Assembly: GCA_902778115.1 (NCBI GenBank)
Contig: CACYWG010000003.1
Coordinates: 105,246 to 169,245 of the forward strand
Reading direction: 5' to 3'
DNA: 64,000 nt
Source of the DNA: Oscillospiraceae bacterium
GTDB taxonomy: Bacteria; Bacillota; Clostridia; Oscillospirales; Oscillospiraceae
Notes under the pieces: generated by a model
Databases searched by the model: none
The model's input: only the letters and a program-made list of their open reading frames with translations
Told to the model about the DNA's origin: nothing
Position numbers and translations under genes: made by a program
Shown here: positions 9,440 through 18,830 of the stretch, one piece after another
Layout: each line of letters begins with the position of its first letter
Position numbering within the stretch: position 1 is the first letter of the stretch

Positions 9440-9802
9440 ATGTTCAAACGCTTCAAAAACATCAAGCCCTCGACGCTGCTGATCCATCTGATCGTCACGC
9501 TCGCCTATCCGGCCGCGAAGGCCGCCCTTGCCCCCGTCAACAAGCTGCAGGTCTTTATCGACGTCATGACCATCATCGCCCTGATGCTGCTGTTCATCGG
9601 CGTGTTCTACTCCCTGTTCATCCGCGGGGATTACGATATCTCCGGCTTCTTCCTGCGGCGGGGCATGAAGCAGGGTGAAAAAAACTTTGACGCCTATGAG
9701 TCCGACATGAAAGAGAAAAGAGAGGCAGTTTTCAACTATCCTCTCTTTCTCGGTCTCTTGTATTTGATTGTTGCGGCGGTCGTCGCCTACACAGTCCTTT
9801 AG
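9440..9802 (+). CDS. DUF3899-type small membrane protein
   Basis: 120 residues with three membrane helices (about 12-30, 36-60 and 98-118). A charged middle holds a short Tyr-rich stretch ([14 protein letters not shown]) followed by a terminal helix, which is the pattern of DUF3899. Function is unknown. It is the last gene of the recJ operon. Its 3' end overlaps the end of oppF (9799) by 4 bp, tail to tail. A second DUF3899 gene (46549-46968) sits at the end of the other opp operon, so the association may be meaningful. An imperfect hairpin at about 9714-9752 lies inside the gene and could end the convergent opp transcript. Confidence 0.65.
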   Translation: MFKRFKNIKPSTLLIHLIVTLAYPAAKAALAPVNKLQVFIDVMTIIALMLLFIGVFYSLFIRGDYDISGFFLRRGMKQGEKNFDAYESDMKEKREAVFNYPLFLGLLYLIVAAVVAYTVL

Positions 9803-10767
9803 GCGCGTTCCTTCTCCAACTGCGCGATTTTCGCTTCGTAGCCTTCCATCTCTTTGCTCGTGGCAAAGATGAAGTGGCCGGGGCGGATCTCGCGCATTTC
9901 GCGTTTTTCACCCGACTGATCCAGCACCGAGGGATCGTAGTCGATGTGCTTTCTGGTCCTCTCGACGATGGGATCCGGCATCGGGACCGTGGACAGCAGC
10001 GAAACGGTGTAGGGATGCAGCGGATACTGGAACAGGGTCTCCGACTCGGCGATCTCAACGATCTCGCCGTGGTGGATGACCGCGATCCGGTCCGCGATGA
10101 AGCGGACGACCGACAGGTCGTGCGCGATGAACAGGTAGGTCAGGTTTCTCTCGGCCTTGAGCTTGTTCATCAGGTTCAGGACCTGCGCGCGGATGGAAAC
10201 GTCAAGCGCGGAGATCGGCTCGTCGGCCACGATGAACTTGGGGTCCATGATCATGGCGCGGGCAATGCCGACGCGCTGGCGCTGGCCGCCGGAGAACTCG
10301 TGCGGATAACGGGATTTGTGCTCGGGCAGCAGGCCGACGTCCTCCAGGGCCTTGTCCACCTTCGCCACGCGCTCCGCCTCATCCTTGTACAGATGGAAGT
10401 TATAGAGGCCTTCGGACACGCAGTACTCGATGGTCGCGCGCTCATTGAGCGAGGCGGCGGGATCCTGGAAGATCATCTGGATGTTGCGGACGACGTTGCG
10501 GTCCTCCGCCTTGGGGATCTTGCCGGAAATGCGCTTGCCCTCGAAGAGGATCTCGCCTGCGCTGCAGGGATTGATCCTCAGGATCGCACGGCCGAGCGTC
10601 GTTTTGCCGGAGCCGGATTCACCGACCAGCGCAAAGGTCTCACCCTTATAGATGTCGAAATTCGCGTCTTTTACGGCGACGAATTTCTTTTTATGCCCGA
10701 CGTCGAAGGACACGTCCACATGCTTGATGGAAAGGATGACCTCTCTGTCCGCGTTATTGCTCGACAT
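9799..10767 (-). CDS. oppF: Oligopeptide ABC transporter ATPase OppF
   Basis: 322 residues. Walker A is GESGSGKTT (near 52-60), the Q-loop is [15 protein letters not shown], the signature is FSGGQRQR, Walker B is [12 protein letters not shown], and the switch His is in FIAHDLS. The C-terminal oligopeptide/dipeptide-transporter domain follows ([19 protein letters not shown]). With OppD it forms the cytoplasmic ATPase dimer that powers peptide uptake through OppBC. GGGAGG lies 8 nt before the ATG. It overlaps oppD by 14 bp, which suggests translational coupling. It is the last gene of a leftward operon. The C-terminus has a charged helical extension. Confidence 0.95.
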   Translation of the reverse strand: MSSNNADREVILSIKHVDVSFDVGHKKKFVAVKDANFDIYKGETFALVGESGSGKTTLGRAILRINPCSAGEILFEGKRISGKIPKAEDRNVVRNIQMIFQDPAASLNERATIEYCVSEGLYNFHLYKDEAERVAKVDKALEDVGLLPEHKSRYPHEFSGGQRQRVGIARAMIMDPKFIVADEPISALDVSIRAQVLNLMNKLKAERNLTYLFIAHDLSVVRFIADRIAVIHHGEIVEIAESETLFQYPLHPYTVSLLSTVPMPDPIVERTRKHIDYDPSVLDQSGEKREMREIRPGHFIFATSKEMEGYEAKIAQLEKERA

Positions 10768-11827
10768 GGAATGCGCCTCCCTTATCCGTCATTTTTTTGA
10801 TCTTCTCATGCAGGTTCTGGATGACCTCCGGCTTCTCCAGCTTCGGAGCGCGGGGATCGAGCAGCCAGGTCTTGGCATAGTGGGTATCACTGACCTTGAA
10901 GAACGGCGGCTCCTCGACAAAGTCGATCTTGAGCGCGTGCTCGTTGCGCGGCGCAAAGGCGTCGCCGGTGATCTTGTTGTACAGGGAGGGCGGCGTGCCG
11001 GTGATGTAGAACAGGTCCTTGCCCTTCTCGCCGAGCTGCGGCAGGCTGGACAGCAGCGCCCAGGTGTAGGGATGGCGGGGATCGAAGAAGATCTCCTCCA
11101 CCGTGCCGTACTCGATGATCTGGCCGCCGTACATGACGCCCACGCGGTCGGCCACGTTGGCCACAACGCCGAGGTCGTGCGTGATGTAGAGCGTGGTGAA
11201 CTTCAGTTCCTTCTGCAGGTCGCGGATCAGGGTGATGATCTGGGCCTGGATGGTGACGTCCAGCGCGGTGGTCGGCTCGTCGCAGATCAGGATCTCGGGA
11301 TGGCAGGACAGGGCGATCGCGATGACGATGCGCTGGCGCATGCCGCCGGAATACTGGAAGGGATACTCGTCGAAGCGGTTGGCCGCATCGGGGATGCCGA
11401 CGCGGGTCATCATCTCGATGGCCTGCGCCTTCGCCTCCGCGCGGGAAACGCCCTGGTGCTTCTCAATGACCTCGGTGATCTGGGAGCCGATGGTACGGAT
11501 CGGGTTGAGCGAGGTCATCGGGTCCTGGAAGATCGTGGAGATCTTCGCGCCGCGGATGCCTTCCCAGTCCTTGTCCTTCTTCAGCTTGGTCAGATCCTGG
11601 CCGTGGAACATGACGGAGCCGTTGGTGATGCTGCCGTTGGATTCCAGCATGCCGGTGAAGGTCTTGGTAAAGACCGATTTGCCGGAGCCGCTTTCACCGA
11701 CGATGGCGAAGGTCTCGCCCTCGTACAGGTCCAGGGAGACGCCGCGGATCGCGGTCAGGTAATTGTCGCGTACTCTGAATTTAACTTCTACGTCCTTGGC
11801 GGACAAAATGATTTTCTTCTCGTCCAT
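10754..11827 (-). CDS. oppD: Oligopeptide ABC transporter ATPase OppD
   Basis: About 357 residues. Walker A is GESGSGKSV, the Q-loop is [13 protein letters not shown], the signature is YSGGMRQR, Walker B is [12 protein letters not shown], and the switch is ITHDLG. The C-terminal peptide-transporter domain is present ([15 protein letters not shown]). It pairs with OppF in the peptide importer. The ATG at 11827 is chosen because GAGGTG lies 6 nt before it; a GTG three codons earlier overlaps that site. Length and order are ordinary, unlike its 721-residue paralogue at 48185-50350. Confidence 0.95.
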   Translation of the reverse strand: MDEKKIILSAKDVEVKFRVRDNYLTAIRGVSLDLYEGETFAIVGESGSGKSVFTKTFTGMLESNGSITNGSVMFHGQDLTKLKKDKDWEGIRGAKISTIFQDPMTSLNPIRTIGSQITEVIEKHQGVSRAEAKAQAIEMMTRVGIPDAANRFDEYPFQYSGGMRQRIVIAIALSCHPEILICDEPTTALDVTIQAQIITLIRDLQKELKFTTLYITHDLGVVANVADRVGVMYGGQIIEYGTVEEIFFDPRHPYTWALLSSLPQLGEKGKDLFYITGTPPSLYNKITGDAFAPRNEHALKIDFVEEPPFFKVSDTHYAKTWLLDPRAPKLEKPEVIQNLHEKIKKMTDKGGAFHVEQ

Positions 11828-11839
11828 TCTCTTCACCTC

Positions 11840-12760
11840 TTACATATGCGTCCGCGGATCGGTCGCGTCGGCGAGCTTCTGTCCCACGATGTACAGGGAG
11901 ATGGAAATGATCGCCACAACGCTGACGGGGATCCAGAACAGATGCGGATAACCCTGCATGTACGAGGTGTACATGGAGATCATGCGGCCGAGCGAGGCGT
12001 TGGTCGTGCCGAGGCCGAGGCCCAGGTAGCTCAGGAAGACCTCGTAGGAGATGATCGACGGGATCTCACGGGATATATAGGTCATGATGACCGAGACGAG
12101 ATAGGGAAGAACGTTCTTGGTGATGATCGTCCAGGTCCCGGTACCGAGGCACTTGGAGGCCAGGTTGTACTCGCGGTCACGGATGATCATGACCTGGGTA
12201 CGGATGAAGTAGGCGACGTAGATCCAGTTCGTACAGGTCATCGTGATAATCAGCGAGCGCATGCCGGCGCCCAGCACGTAGGACAGGATCATGGCCATCA
12301 GCAGGAAGGGGACGTTGGCGACGACGTTGTAGACCTCGATCATCCACTTGTCCATCTTCTTGGAGAAGCCCCAGATCGCGCCGACGAGAACGCCGACGAG
12401 CATGTTGATGCCGGTGCAGACAAAGCTGACGATGATGGAGTTGCGCGCGCCGGCCCAGACCGCGTCAAAGACCTCGTTGCCGATATTGTCCGTGCCGAAG
12501 GGGTGCGCGGCGCTGGGCTTGAGGAATTTCAGGTCGGGGTTGTTGATGTTGGGGGCGATGGTCGGGCTGTAGCCGGAATTCAGCGGCTGGATCAGCGCAA
12601 AGGCGACGAGCGCGATCATCAGGATCGACACGGCGACCGTGAATTTGCTCCGGAAGAAGGTCCTCCACACGGATTTCCAGTAGGAGTAGCGCGGGGCGGC
12701 GATGTGCTCGGATTCGAGCTCGTCAAAGGCCGCAAATTCAAACAGATTCTCGTTATCCAT
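11840..12760 (-). CDS. oppC: Oligopeptide ABC transporter permease OppC
   Basis: 306 residues. An N-terminal cytoplasmic region leads to a first helix (about 41-62), a short outer loop and five further helices. The EAA-type coupling motif near ASKCLGTGTWTIITKNVLPYL contacts the ATPases. It pairs with OppB to form the membrane channel. The outer loop between helices 1 and 2 is of ordinary size, in contrast to OppC of the second operon. GGAGG lies 8 nt before the ATG. It ends 12 nt before oppD and starts 2 nt after oppB. Confidence 0.94.
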   Translation of the reverse strand: MDNENLFEFAAFDELESEHIAAPRYSYWKSVWRTFFRSKFTVAVSILMIALVAFALIQPLNSGYSPTIAPNINNPDLKFLKPSAAHPFGTDNIGNEVFDAVWAGARNSIIVSFVCTGINMLVGVLVGAIWGFSKKMDKWMIEVYNVVANVPFLLMAMILSYVLGAGMRSLIITMTCTNWIYVAYFIRTQVMIIRDREYNLASKCLGTGTWTIITKNVLPYLVSVIMTYISREIPSIISYEVFLSYLGLGLGTTNASLGRMISMYTSYMQGYPHLFWIPVSVVAIISISLYIVGQKLADATDPRTHM

Positions 12761-12762
12761 CT

Positions 12763-14262
12763 TTACGTCCTCCCTGCTTTCTCACTGAGCGAAATACGCG
12801 GGTCGATCTTCGTGATCAGAATGTCGCCGCACAGGACCGAGAGAATGAAGATGGTCGAGAACATGAAGGCAAGGGCGATGACCATCACGTTGTTGTACTG
12901 GCGGATCGCGTTGGGCAGCATCTTGCCCATGCCGCCGACGGAGTAGATCGACTCGGTGATCAGCGCGCCGGTGATGCAGCCCGCCAGAGAGGTCGGGATG
13001 CCGTGCGCGATGGGGATGCTGGCGTTCTTGAAGATGTGCTTGTTGAAGATCTCGCTCTGGTTCAGGCCCTTGGCCTTGGCGAATTTGACATAGTCGGAGT
13101 TCATCTGGTCGACGACGTAACGTCTGGTCCAGAGCATGAGGCTGGCGATGGAAGGCATGGCCAGCGAAATGATCGGCAGGACCCAGGAGCGCCAGTCGCC
13201 CGGGCCGTAGGTGGTGAACACCGACGGCAGACTGGTCATCGACGTGGCCAGGTAGCGGAACAGATAGATATAAGCCAGCGAGGGCACGGCGATAATGAAG
13301 ATGATGTACGCCATGCCGAGCTTATCGGCCAGCTTGTCCTTCCGGCGCGCCATCAGCACGCCGATCGGCAGGCCCAGACCATAGGCGAGCACCATGGCGA
13401 TGATGCCCATGGAGAACGAGGTGCCGACCATGGAGGGCTGATCCTTGAAGGTCTCAAAGTTGGCGTAGTTGTCTACGAATTTCTTTTTGTCCATTCTGTC
13501 GACGATGGACTTATATTGCAGCGTGCCGAAATTGATGGCGGAATCCGCCTCATAGCCCGTTTCGAAGGTGACGTGTCTTTTCACCTCCGTGCCCTGCGGC
13601 TGGAACAGCACGCGCAGCACCTCGATGCCCTGATAGGTGGGGTAAGACGTGCCGAGATTCAGCTTGATGAAGTTCTGGTGGAGCCAGGGGAAATGACTGT
13701 CGGTATACAGCAGGTATTTGTGCACGCTGCCGCTGCCGATCAGAGCGAGGCCGCCGGTGGGCGTTTTGCCGAGTTTGAGGCTGCGCTCGAGATCGGGATT
13801 GTTCGCGTCTTTGACGGAGTGAATGGTGTCGATAACGACCATCTTGGACAGCCACTTGGCCATCTGCTTGATGACCGGGATGTCCTTATAGGCGTAATAA
13901 CGTCCGCTGATCTCATACTGGGCTACCGTATAGCCCTTTTCCGTGTAGATCCGGACAAAGTCCTGGCTCTCCGGGGAATCCGGCTCGACCGCCTGGCCCA
14001 TCTCGGGGCTGCCGGCCTCATAGAGCGTCAGGCAATAATCGTTGATCCTTACATAGTCCAGGTAGCCGAGCTTCTGCCAGGTGGAGTAGACGTACTCTGT
14101 CTTGTCGTCGGACTTGCTGGCGAGCTTACGGTATGTACTGTCTTCAAAGAAGATATTTTCGCGCGGAACCAGGGTATAGACCATGGTGAACACGATGAGC
14201 ATGATGATCAAGATAGAGATGAGCGATCTTAACAGACGTCTCCATATATACCCTTTTTTCAT
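12763..14262 (-). CDS. oppB: Oligopeptide ABC transporter permease OppB with large outer domain
   Basis: 499 residues, against about 310 for usual OppB. Helix 1 lies at about 11-31. A roughly 240-residue region follows before helix 2 (about 278-300), where the usual loop is short. That region is soluble-looking and rich in Tyr and Asp, and must face outward. The rest is standard: an EAA motif near VKFAKAKGLNQSEIFNKHIF and the terminal DILITKIDPRIS tail that matches OppB/DppB. The extra domain probably docks the lipoprotein OppA or gates peptides; this is inference. The ribosome site is weak. A hairpin at 14292-14322 separates it from oppA. Confidence 0.92.
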   Translation of the reverse strand: MKKGYIWRRLLRSLISILIIMLIVFTMVYTLVPRENIFFEDSTYRKLASKSDDKTEYVYSTWQKLGYLDYVRINDYCLTLYEAGSPEMGQAVEPDSPESQDFVRIYTEKGYTVAQYEISGRYYAYKDIPVIKQMAKWLSKMVVIDTIHSVKDANNPDLERSLKLGKTPTGGLALIGSGSVHKYLLYTDSHFPWLHQNFIKLNLGTSYPTYQGIEVLRVLFQPQGTEVKRHVTFETGYEADSAINFGTLQYKSIVDRMDKKKFVDNYANFETFKDQPSMVGTSFSMGIIAMVLAYGLGLPIGVLMARRKDKLADKLGMAYIIFIIAVPSLAYIYLFRYLATSMTSLPSVFTTYGPGDWRSWVLPIISLAMPSIASLMLWTRRYVVDQMNSDYVKFAKAKGLNQSEIFNKHIFKNASIPIAHGIPTSLAGCITGALITESIYSVGGMGKMLPNAIRQYNNVMVIALAFMFSTIFILSVLCGDILITKIDPRISLSEKAGRT

Positions 14263-14291
14263 AGAAGATACCGTCCCTTATGAAGATAAGA

Positions 14292-14322
14292 GAGAGCCAG
14301 AAAGCGATGCCACCTGGCTCTC
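14292..14322. other. Hairpin between oppA and oppB (first operon)
   Basis: GAGAGCCAG (14292-14300) pairs with CTGGCTCTC (14314-14322) across a 13-nt loop. It lies in the 110-nt gap between oppA and oppB. In the leftward mRNA it could protect the oppA message or partly stop transcription, so that binding protein exceeds permease. The T-run is on the plus strand, so a strong leftward terminator is unlikely. Confidence 0.6.
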
Positions 14323-14372
14323 CCTTTTTAGTTGATCAGTGCTTATCTATTGGGTTGAGGTTTGCGGAAGGA

Positions 14373-16448
14373 TTATTCGCCGGCAAGCCAGGCTTCCTTC
14401 GCGGCATAGTAGTCGTCGGCGAGAACGGGCTCGTCGAGGAGCTTCATGTACTTGAAGTAAGGCACCAGGTTGTAGGCAGCCTGACCGTACAGACCGTAGG
14501 CAGCGGTGAAGGGCTGGACCTTGCTGACAGTCAGGGACGCGCCGTTGGTGCTGTAAGGACGGAGGATACCGCCGGTCAGCAGCATGGCCTCGGCCTTGGC
14601 AAAGAGCTCGATGCGCTCGTCGCCGGTGGCGGCAGTGGCTTCTTCAACAACAGCCTGGATGTCTTCCAGACCCAGCGTCTTCAGAACGGCCTTCTGCTCG
14701 TCGTCCTGGCCCTGGCTCTCGTAGTTGATGCCGGAGTAGTTGAGCATGTCGCCGTCGTGGATGTCAAAGCAGTGCAGGTAGGTCAGAGGATCGCCGTAGT
14801 CCGGGCCCCAGCCGGCGCCGAAGACGAGGTCGATGGAGTTGGACACGCCGTCGGGCTGGTTGTAGAACGCGGAGTAGTAGACGGAGGAGTTGCCTTCGAG
14901 GTAGATGAGGTCGATGACGACGTAGTCGCCGATCGCATCTTCGATGGACTGCTTCATGGCCAGCTGCATGTTCTTCTGGTTCTCAGAAGCGGCATACACG
15001 GGAACGTCGAGGTGGATGGGCCACGCGGAGATCTGGTCGCCCAGCTCTTCCTTGGCCTTCTCAGCGAAGGTCTTGGCGAGTTCGGGGTTGTACCAGGCGT
15101 CCTGGCCGTCGTTGAGGTTGATGCCCTTGAATTCGGGAACCAGCTCCTCAGCGTACTTGGTCACGATGGAGCCGTAGGAACGGCCGTCCGAGGTGGTTGC
15201 GAAGGTGTAGGGAACGAGGGTGTTGCGGATGACGTCGTCAGCCAGTTCCTCGCCGCGGGTGATGGCCTCAACGGCATGGGCGGAGTAAGCGGCATAGACG
15301 GCGCGGCGGAAGTCGGCGTTCAGGATGGCCAGCTTGGCGTCAGCCTTCTGCTCGTCGGTCTCCTTGGCGGTGGTGGAAACAGAGGGATCGTTGTACAGGT
15401 TGTACATGCGGCGGTCCCAGTTGAAGGCGCCCCAGAAGGAGGTGGCGGTGGTCATGCCCTTGTACTGGTTGTCGGGGTAGAGCTCATCGGCCTTGGCCTT
15501 GACTTCGGGCAGAGACTGGTTGATGGCGGTGGAGGTAACCTCGCCGTTGACGAACATATTGAAGTTCTGGGCGGGATCCTGGCCGTCGGAGTAGGTCACG
15601 ACGACGTGCTGGACGTAAACGTGGTCAGCATCGTAGTAGTTGGGGTTGGCATCGAAGCGGACTTCCTGAGCGGGAACCAGGGAGCTGAGGATGTAGCAGC
15701 CGTTGTAGAGGATGGAGTCGGGCTGGACAGCACCGAAGTCCTCACCCTTGGACTCGAGGAACTCGGCGTTGATGGGCCACAGGATGGAGTAGGTGGTCAT
15801 GCCGTCGAAGTAGCCGCAGGGGCCGGTCAGGGTGTAGGTCAGGGTGTCGCCGTCAGCCTTGATGCCGACGTCTTCCCAGGAGCCGGTGCCTTCGGAGTAG
15901 GCGCGCAGACCAACGATCAGGTCGGCGACCAGGCCGAGGGTCTCGGACTTGGAGTCGGCAGCGTGCTTCAGGCCGGTGACGAAGTCTTCAGCCGTGACGT
16001 AGTCGTACTCCTCGCCGCTGCTGGTGGACCAGACAGCGTCATCGCGGATCTTGAAGGTCCAGACGGAAGCGTCCTCGTTGGGGGCCCATTCGGTCGCCAT
16101 GCCGGGGACCAGGGTGCCGTGGGAGTCCTGCGTGATCAGGCCTTCGATGAAGTTCGAGGTGTAGTCACCGTTGGAGGACTTGTTGTTGTAAACATAGTCC
16201 AGAGTGGTGATGTCGAAGTTCGCGATCATGGAGAAGGTGTCCGGTCCGTCATAGGGTTCTTCGACCGGAGCGGGCTCCTCGGCAGGAGCTTCGGCAGGGG
16301 CTTCGGCAGGGGCCTCAGCAGGAGCTTCGGCCGGCTGCTCCGCCGGCGCTTCTGCCGGCGCATTGGTGGCAGGTGCAGGCTGATTGCCGCAGGCGACAAG
16401 CGTAGCTACCATCATGATCGCCAAAAGCAATGCAACAAGCTTCTTCAT
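14373..16448 (-). CDS. oppA: Peptide-binding lipoprotein OppA (SBP family 5)
   Basis: 691 residues. The N-terminus is a lipoprotein signal ending LVAC (Cys about 20), so the mature protein is lipid-anchored outside the membrane. A flexible linker of repeated APAE units follows (about 25-58; the DNA at 16263-16360 is a matching degenerate tandem repeat). The body is a family-5 substrate-binding protein, with a TMATEWAPNEDASVWTFKIR-like N-domain. It captures peptides and delivers them to OppBCDF. GGAGG lies 7 nt before the ATG. It is the first gene of its operon, about 140 nt after a good promoter. The peptide range cannot be told from sequence. Confidence 0.94.
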   Translation of the reverse strand: MKKLVALLLAIMMVATLVACGNQPAPATNAPAEAPAEQPAEAPAEAPAEAPAEAPAEEPAPVEEPYDGPDTFSMIANFDITTLDYVYNNKSSNGDYTSNFIEGLITQDSHGTLVPGMATEWAPNEDASVWTFKIRDDAVWSTSSGEEYDYVTAEDFVTGLKHAADSKSETLGLVADLIVGLRAYSEGTGSWEDVGIKADGDTLTYTLTGPCGYFDGMTTYSILWPINAEFLESKGEDFGAVQPDSILYNGCYILSSLVPAQEVRFDANPNYYDADHVYVQHVVVTYSDGQDPAQNFNMFVNGEVTSTAINQSLPEVKAKADELYPDNQYKGMTTATSFWGAFNWDRRMYNLYNDPSVSTTAKETDEQKADAKLAILNADFRRAVYAAYSAHAVEAITRGEELADDVIRNTLVPYTFATTSDGRSYGSIVTKYAEELVPEFKGINLNDGQDAWYNPELAKTFAEKAKEELGDQISAWPIHLDVPVYAASENQKNMQLAMKQSIEDAIGDYVVIDLIYLEGNSSVYYSAFYNQPDGVSNSIDLVFGAGWGPDYGDPLTYLHCFDIHDGDMLNYSGINYESQGQDDEQKAVLKTLGLEDIQAVVEEATAATGDERIELFAKAEAMLLTGGILRPYSTNGASLTVSKVQPFTAAYGLYGQAAYNLVPYFKYMKLLDEPVLADDYYAAKEAWLAGE

Positions 16449-16588
16449 TTTGTGTCCTCCTTAATTGGATTGTTATTTTGAACAGGCCCCATAGGGGCGA
16501 AGTTCACGGAATAAGGCGCGTCTCTCCGCGCTGTCTGAAAGGGCGGTAATAAATGGATATAATTCCCTATCATTTATTACACCAAAGG

Positions 16589-16617
16589 ATTTTACCATAG
16601 CCCACGGCAAAGTGCAA
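16589..16617 (-). promoter_or_regulatory. Sigma-A type promoter for oppA-F
   Basis: On the minus strand, TTGCAC (16617-16612) and TAAAAT (16594-16589) are 17 bp apart. The leader to oppA is about 135 nt. The rest of the 16449-16840 gap holds a small GAATATT/AATATTC palindrome near 16678-16697, flanked by CAGCCG and CGGCTG, and the ribosome site of the next gene. I see no other gene in it. Confidence 0.72.
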
Positions 16618-16840
16618 GCATTTTAAAGCAATAAAGTGACTAATTGATGAAAGCGCGACAAAATCAGCCGACGGTTTTGAATATTTTTGTTAATATTCCG
16701 AAAAAAAGCGGCTGGTTTTGCACAGGAAATCCTTTCCAGTTCGCACGTTTCCGTCGCCTCAGAGAATATTTATTCAAAATCGGGAAACACTGGATGCAGA
16801 GGGCTCGTTTCAGCGGGTCCCGATTGGAAAGGAGACGCAA

Positions 16841-17014
16841 ATGACGACGAAAGAACTTCTCTATGTTGACGACGCGCTCGCCCATACCCAGCTGCTGGCC
16901 ACGCAGTTCGACAACGCGGCCAATCAGCTCCGGGACGCGACGCTGCGCGTGCAGGTGCAGCAGATGGCCGACCGGCACCGCGAAATCTACCGGCAGTTTT
17001 ACAATCTTGTGTGA
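16841..17014 (+). CDS. Small spore-coat-associated type protein
   Basis: 57 residues, almost entirely helical, starting MTTKELLYVDDALAHTQ and ending QFYNLV. Small proteins of this kind, next to a CotF-like gene, are frequent in spore-forming Clostridia; I recognise the type rather than a named family. AAAGGAG lies 6 nt before the ATG. The next gene starts 11 nt after its stop, so the two are one unit. It may be a partner or half of a ferritin-like helical bundle in the spore surface. The role is inferred from the neighbour and composition. Confidence 0.6.
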   Translation: MTTKELLYVDDALAHTQLLATQFDNAANQLRDATLRVQVQQMADRHREIYRQFYNLV

Positions 17015-17025
17015 GGTGAATGACA

Positions 17026-17277
17026 ATGGATGATAAAAGCATCATGGAAGGACTGCTCCTGGACGCCAAGGGGCTGTGCGACCTGTATATGCACGGCGCC
17101 ATCGAATCCAGCACGGCCAATGTGAAGCAGGTTTTCTCGTCCGCCTTTGACAACGCCCTGTCGATGGGCGACACGATCTATCAGCAGATGACTGCGAAGG
17201 GCTGGTACCAGACCGATACCGCTCCGCAGCAGCAGATCCAGCAGATCCGGCAGAAGTTTCCTTCCGCCTGCTGCTGA
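17026..17277 (+). CDS. CotF-like spore coat protein
   Basis: 83 residues. The pattern of an N-terminal DKSIMEGLLLDAKGLCDLY helix, a second helix and the GWYQTDTA motif near the C-terminus matches the CotF coat family, whose members usually end with a KGWY stretch. These proteins are deposited on the forming spore by the mother cell. The ATG at 17026 is preferred because GAGGTG lies about 7 nt before it; an ATG two codons earlier touches that site. The last residues include two Cys. It forms a two-gene unit with the preceding small gene, closed by a terminator. Confidence 0.75.
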   Translation: MDDKSIMEGLLLDAKGLCDLYMHGAIESSTANVKQVFSSAFDNALSMGDTIYQQMTAKGWYQTDTAPQQQIQQIRQKFPSACC

Positions 17278-17287
17278 ACGCGGCAAA

Positions 17288-17331
17288 AAAGGCGCCGGGG
17301 TGTCCAAAGGCCCCGGCGTCTTGCTTTTTTT
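17288..17331 (+). terminator. Terminator after the cot-type pair
   Basis: A CGCCGGGG/CCCCGGCG stem with a 10-nt loop, then a T-run at 17325-17331. The remaining gap to 17396 shows nothing else. Confidence 0.85.
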
Positions 17332-17396
17332 GCGCGGGGAGACGCGTCGGAACGCCGCGGGAGCGGCAGGTCTCATGGATTCCTTCTGTTTTTCTG

Positions 17397-17425
17397 TTGC
17401 AAAACAGGCTCTCTTGGTGTAAAAT
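17397..17425 (+). promoter_or_regulatory. Sigma-A type promoter of the glycan island
   Basis: TTGCAA (17397-17402) and TAAAAT (17420-17425) with a 17-bp spacer; about 65 nt of leader follows to the aminotransferase start at 17498. Confidence 0.68.
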
Positions 17426-17497
17426 ATAATTTGTATGATTGGATAGATATATCAATTTGTCGAGATGATGATTCTCTTCCGAGAGGAGAAGTGAGTT

Positions 17498-18814
17498 ATG
17501 AATCATAGAGTCATTCCGTTCAGTCCCCCGGATATCAGCGACCTGGAGATCGCCGAGGTCACACAGGCGCTGCGCTCCGGCTGGATCACCACCGGCCCGC
17601 GCACGAAGCTTCTGGAGCGGCGTCTGGCCGCCTACATAGAGACCGGGCGTACGGATATCGACTGCGCGTGTGAAGAAGGGATCGCCCGCTGGGGCAACCG
17701 CGTGGTCTGCCTCAATTCCGCCACCGCGGCGGAGGAGCTGAACCTGCGCATCCTCGGCGTGGGCGAAGGCGACGAGGTCCTCGTTCCCGCCTACACCTAC
17801 ACGGCCAGCGCCTCGGCCGCCATCCACTGCGGCGCGAAGGTGCGCTTCATCGACATCCAGAAGGACGGCGATCCGCACACCCACATGCCGGAGATGGACT
17901 ACGACGCGCTGGAGGCCGCCATCACGGAGAAAACCAGGGCGATCGTCACCGTCGACCTCTGCGGCATCGTCTGCGACTACGACCGGGTCTTCGACATCGT
18001 GGAGCGCAAGCGCGCTCTCTTCACGCCGAAGGAGAGCGACGGGACGCCGCTGGGCGATCTGAACAGCCGCATCCAGAAGGCGCTCGGCCGCGTTGCGGTC
18101 GTCGGCGACTGCGCGCACAGCCTGGGCGCATCCCGCCTGTTCCGGGGCGAGAAGAAATATTGCGGCGCCATCGCGGATTTTTCGGACTTCTCGTTCCACG
18201 CGGTGAAGAATTTCACCACCGCCGAAGGAGGCGCCTCCACCTGGCTGCCGCTGGACGGGATCAGCAACGAAGAGATCTACAAAATGTACCAGCTCCTGTC
18301 TCTGCACGGGCAGAGCAAGGACGCGCTGGCCAAGAGCACGATCGGCGCCTGGGAGTACGACATCATCGGGCCCTGGTACAAGTGCAACATGACCGACATC
18401 ATGGCGGCCATCGGCCTGCGCCAGCTGGACCGCTATCCCTCGCTGCTGGCACGGCGCGTGGAGATCATCCGGAAATACGACGCGGTCTGCGACGCGCTGG
18501 GCATCTCCCACCTGCAGCACCATACGCCCGGCATGGACAGCTCCAACCACCTCTATCTGATCCGCATCCCCGGCATCGGCGCGGAAGAGCGCAACGCGAT
18601 CATCACAAAAATGGCCGAGCGCGGCGTGGCGACAAACGTCCACTACAAGCCCCTGCCGATGATGACGGCCTACGGCGGCGACTGCACGGCCTGGCCGAAC
18701 GCTTACGACTATTATCACAACCTCATCACGCTCCCCCTCCACACCCTTCTGTCGGACGAGGACGTGGACGCGGTCTGCGAGGCGCTGAAGGAATCCGTGA
18801 AAGACTATCTGTGA
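17498..18814 (+). CDS. DegT/DnrJ/EryC1-family sugar aminotransferase
   Basis: 438 residues. The PLP lysine is in FSFHAVKNFTTAEGG (near 231). The cofactor-binding Asp-Ala stretch is in the VVGDCAHSLGASR region, and the N-terminal FSPPDISDLEIAEV start is typical. The family moves an amino group from glutamate to a UDP- or dTDP-keto-sugar. It is some 50 residues longer than PglE/ArnB, with an added segment near residues 48-62 and another around 165-190. The likely partner is the 4,6-dehydratase at 1730-3778, and the product would be a 4-amino-sugar nucleotide for the sugar transferase that follows 16 nt later. AGGAG lies 9 nt before the ATG. No PglD-type acetyltransferase is seen nearby. Confidence 0.9.
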   Translation: MNHRVIPFSPPDISDLEIAEVTQALRSGWITTGPRTKLLERRLAAYIETGRTDIDCACEEGIARWGNRVVCLNSATAAEELNLRILGVGEGDEVLVPAYTYTASASAAIHCGAKVRFIDIQKDGDPHTHMPEMDYDALEAAITEKTRAIVTVDLCGIVCDYDRVFDIVERKRALFTPKESDGTPLGDLNSRIQKALGRVAVVGDCAHSLGASRLFRGEKKYCGAIADFSDFSFHAVKNFTTAEGGASTWLPLDGISNEEIYKMYQLLSLHGQSKDALAKSTIGAWEYDIIGPWYKCNMTDIMAAIGLRQLDRYPSLLARRVEIIRKYDAVCDALGISHLQHHTPGMDSSNHLYLIRIPGIGAEERNAIITKMAERGVATNVHYKPLPMMTAYGGDCTAWPNAYDYYHNLITLPLHTLLSDEDVDAVCEALKESVKDYL

Positions 18815-18830
18815 AAGCGACAAGGACTGC

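Noticed and set aside
14292..14322. Full terminator ending oppA transcription
   Set aside because: The T-run is on the plus strand and oppB lacks an own promoter that I can see, so read-through is needed.
10652..16481. Rightward frames of 764, 409 and 733 codons opposite the first opp operon
   Set aside because: Shadows caused by the lack of TAA/TAG/TGA in the complement of GC-rich codons; no start signals and low-complexity products.
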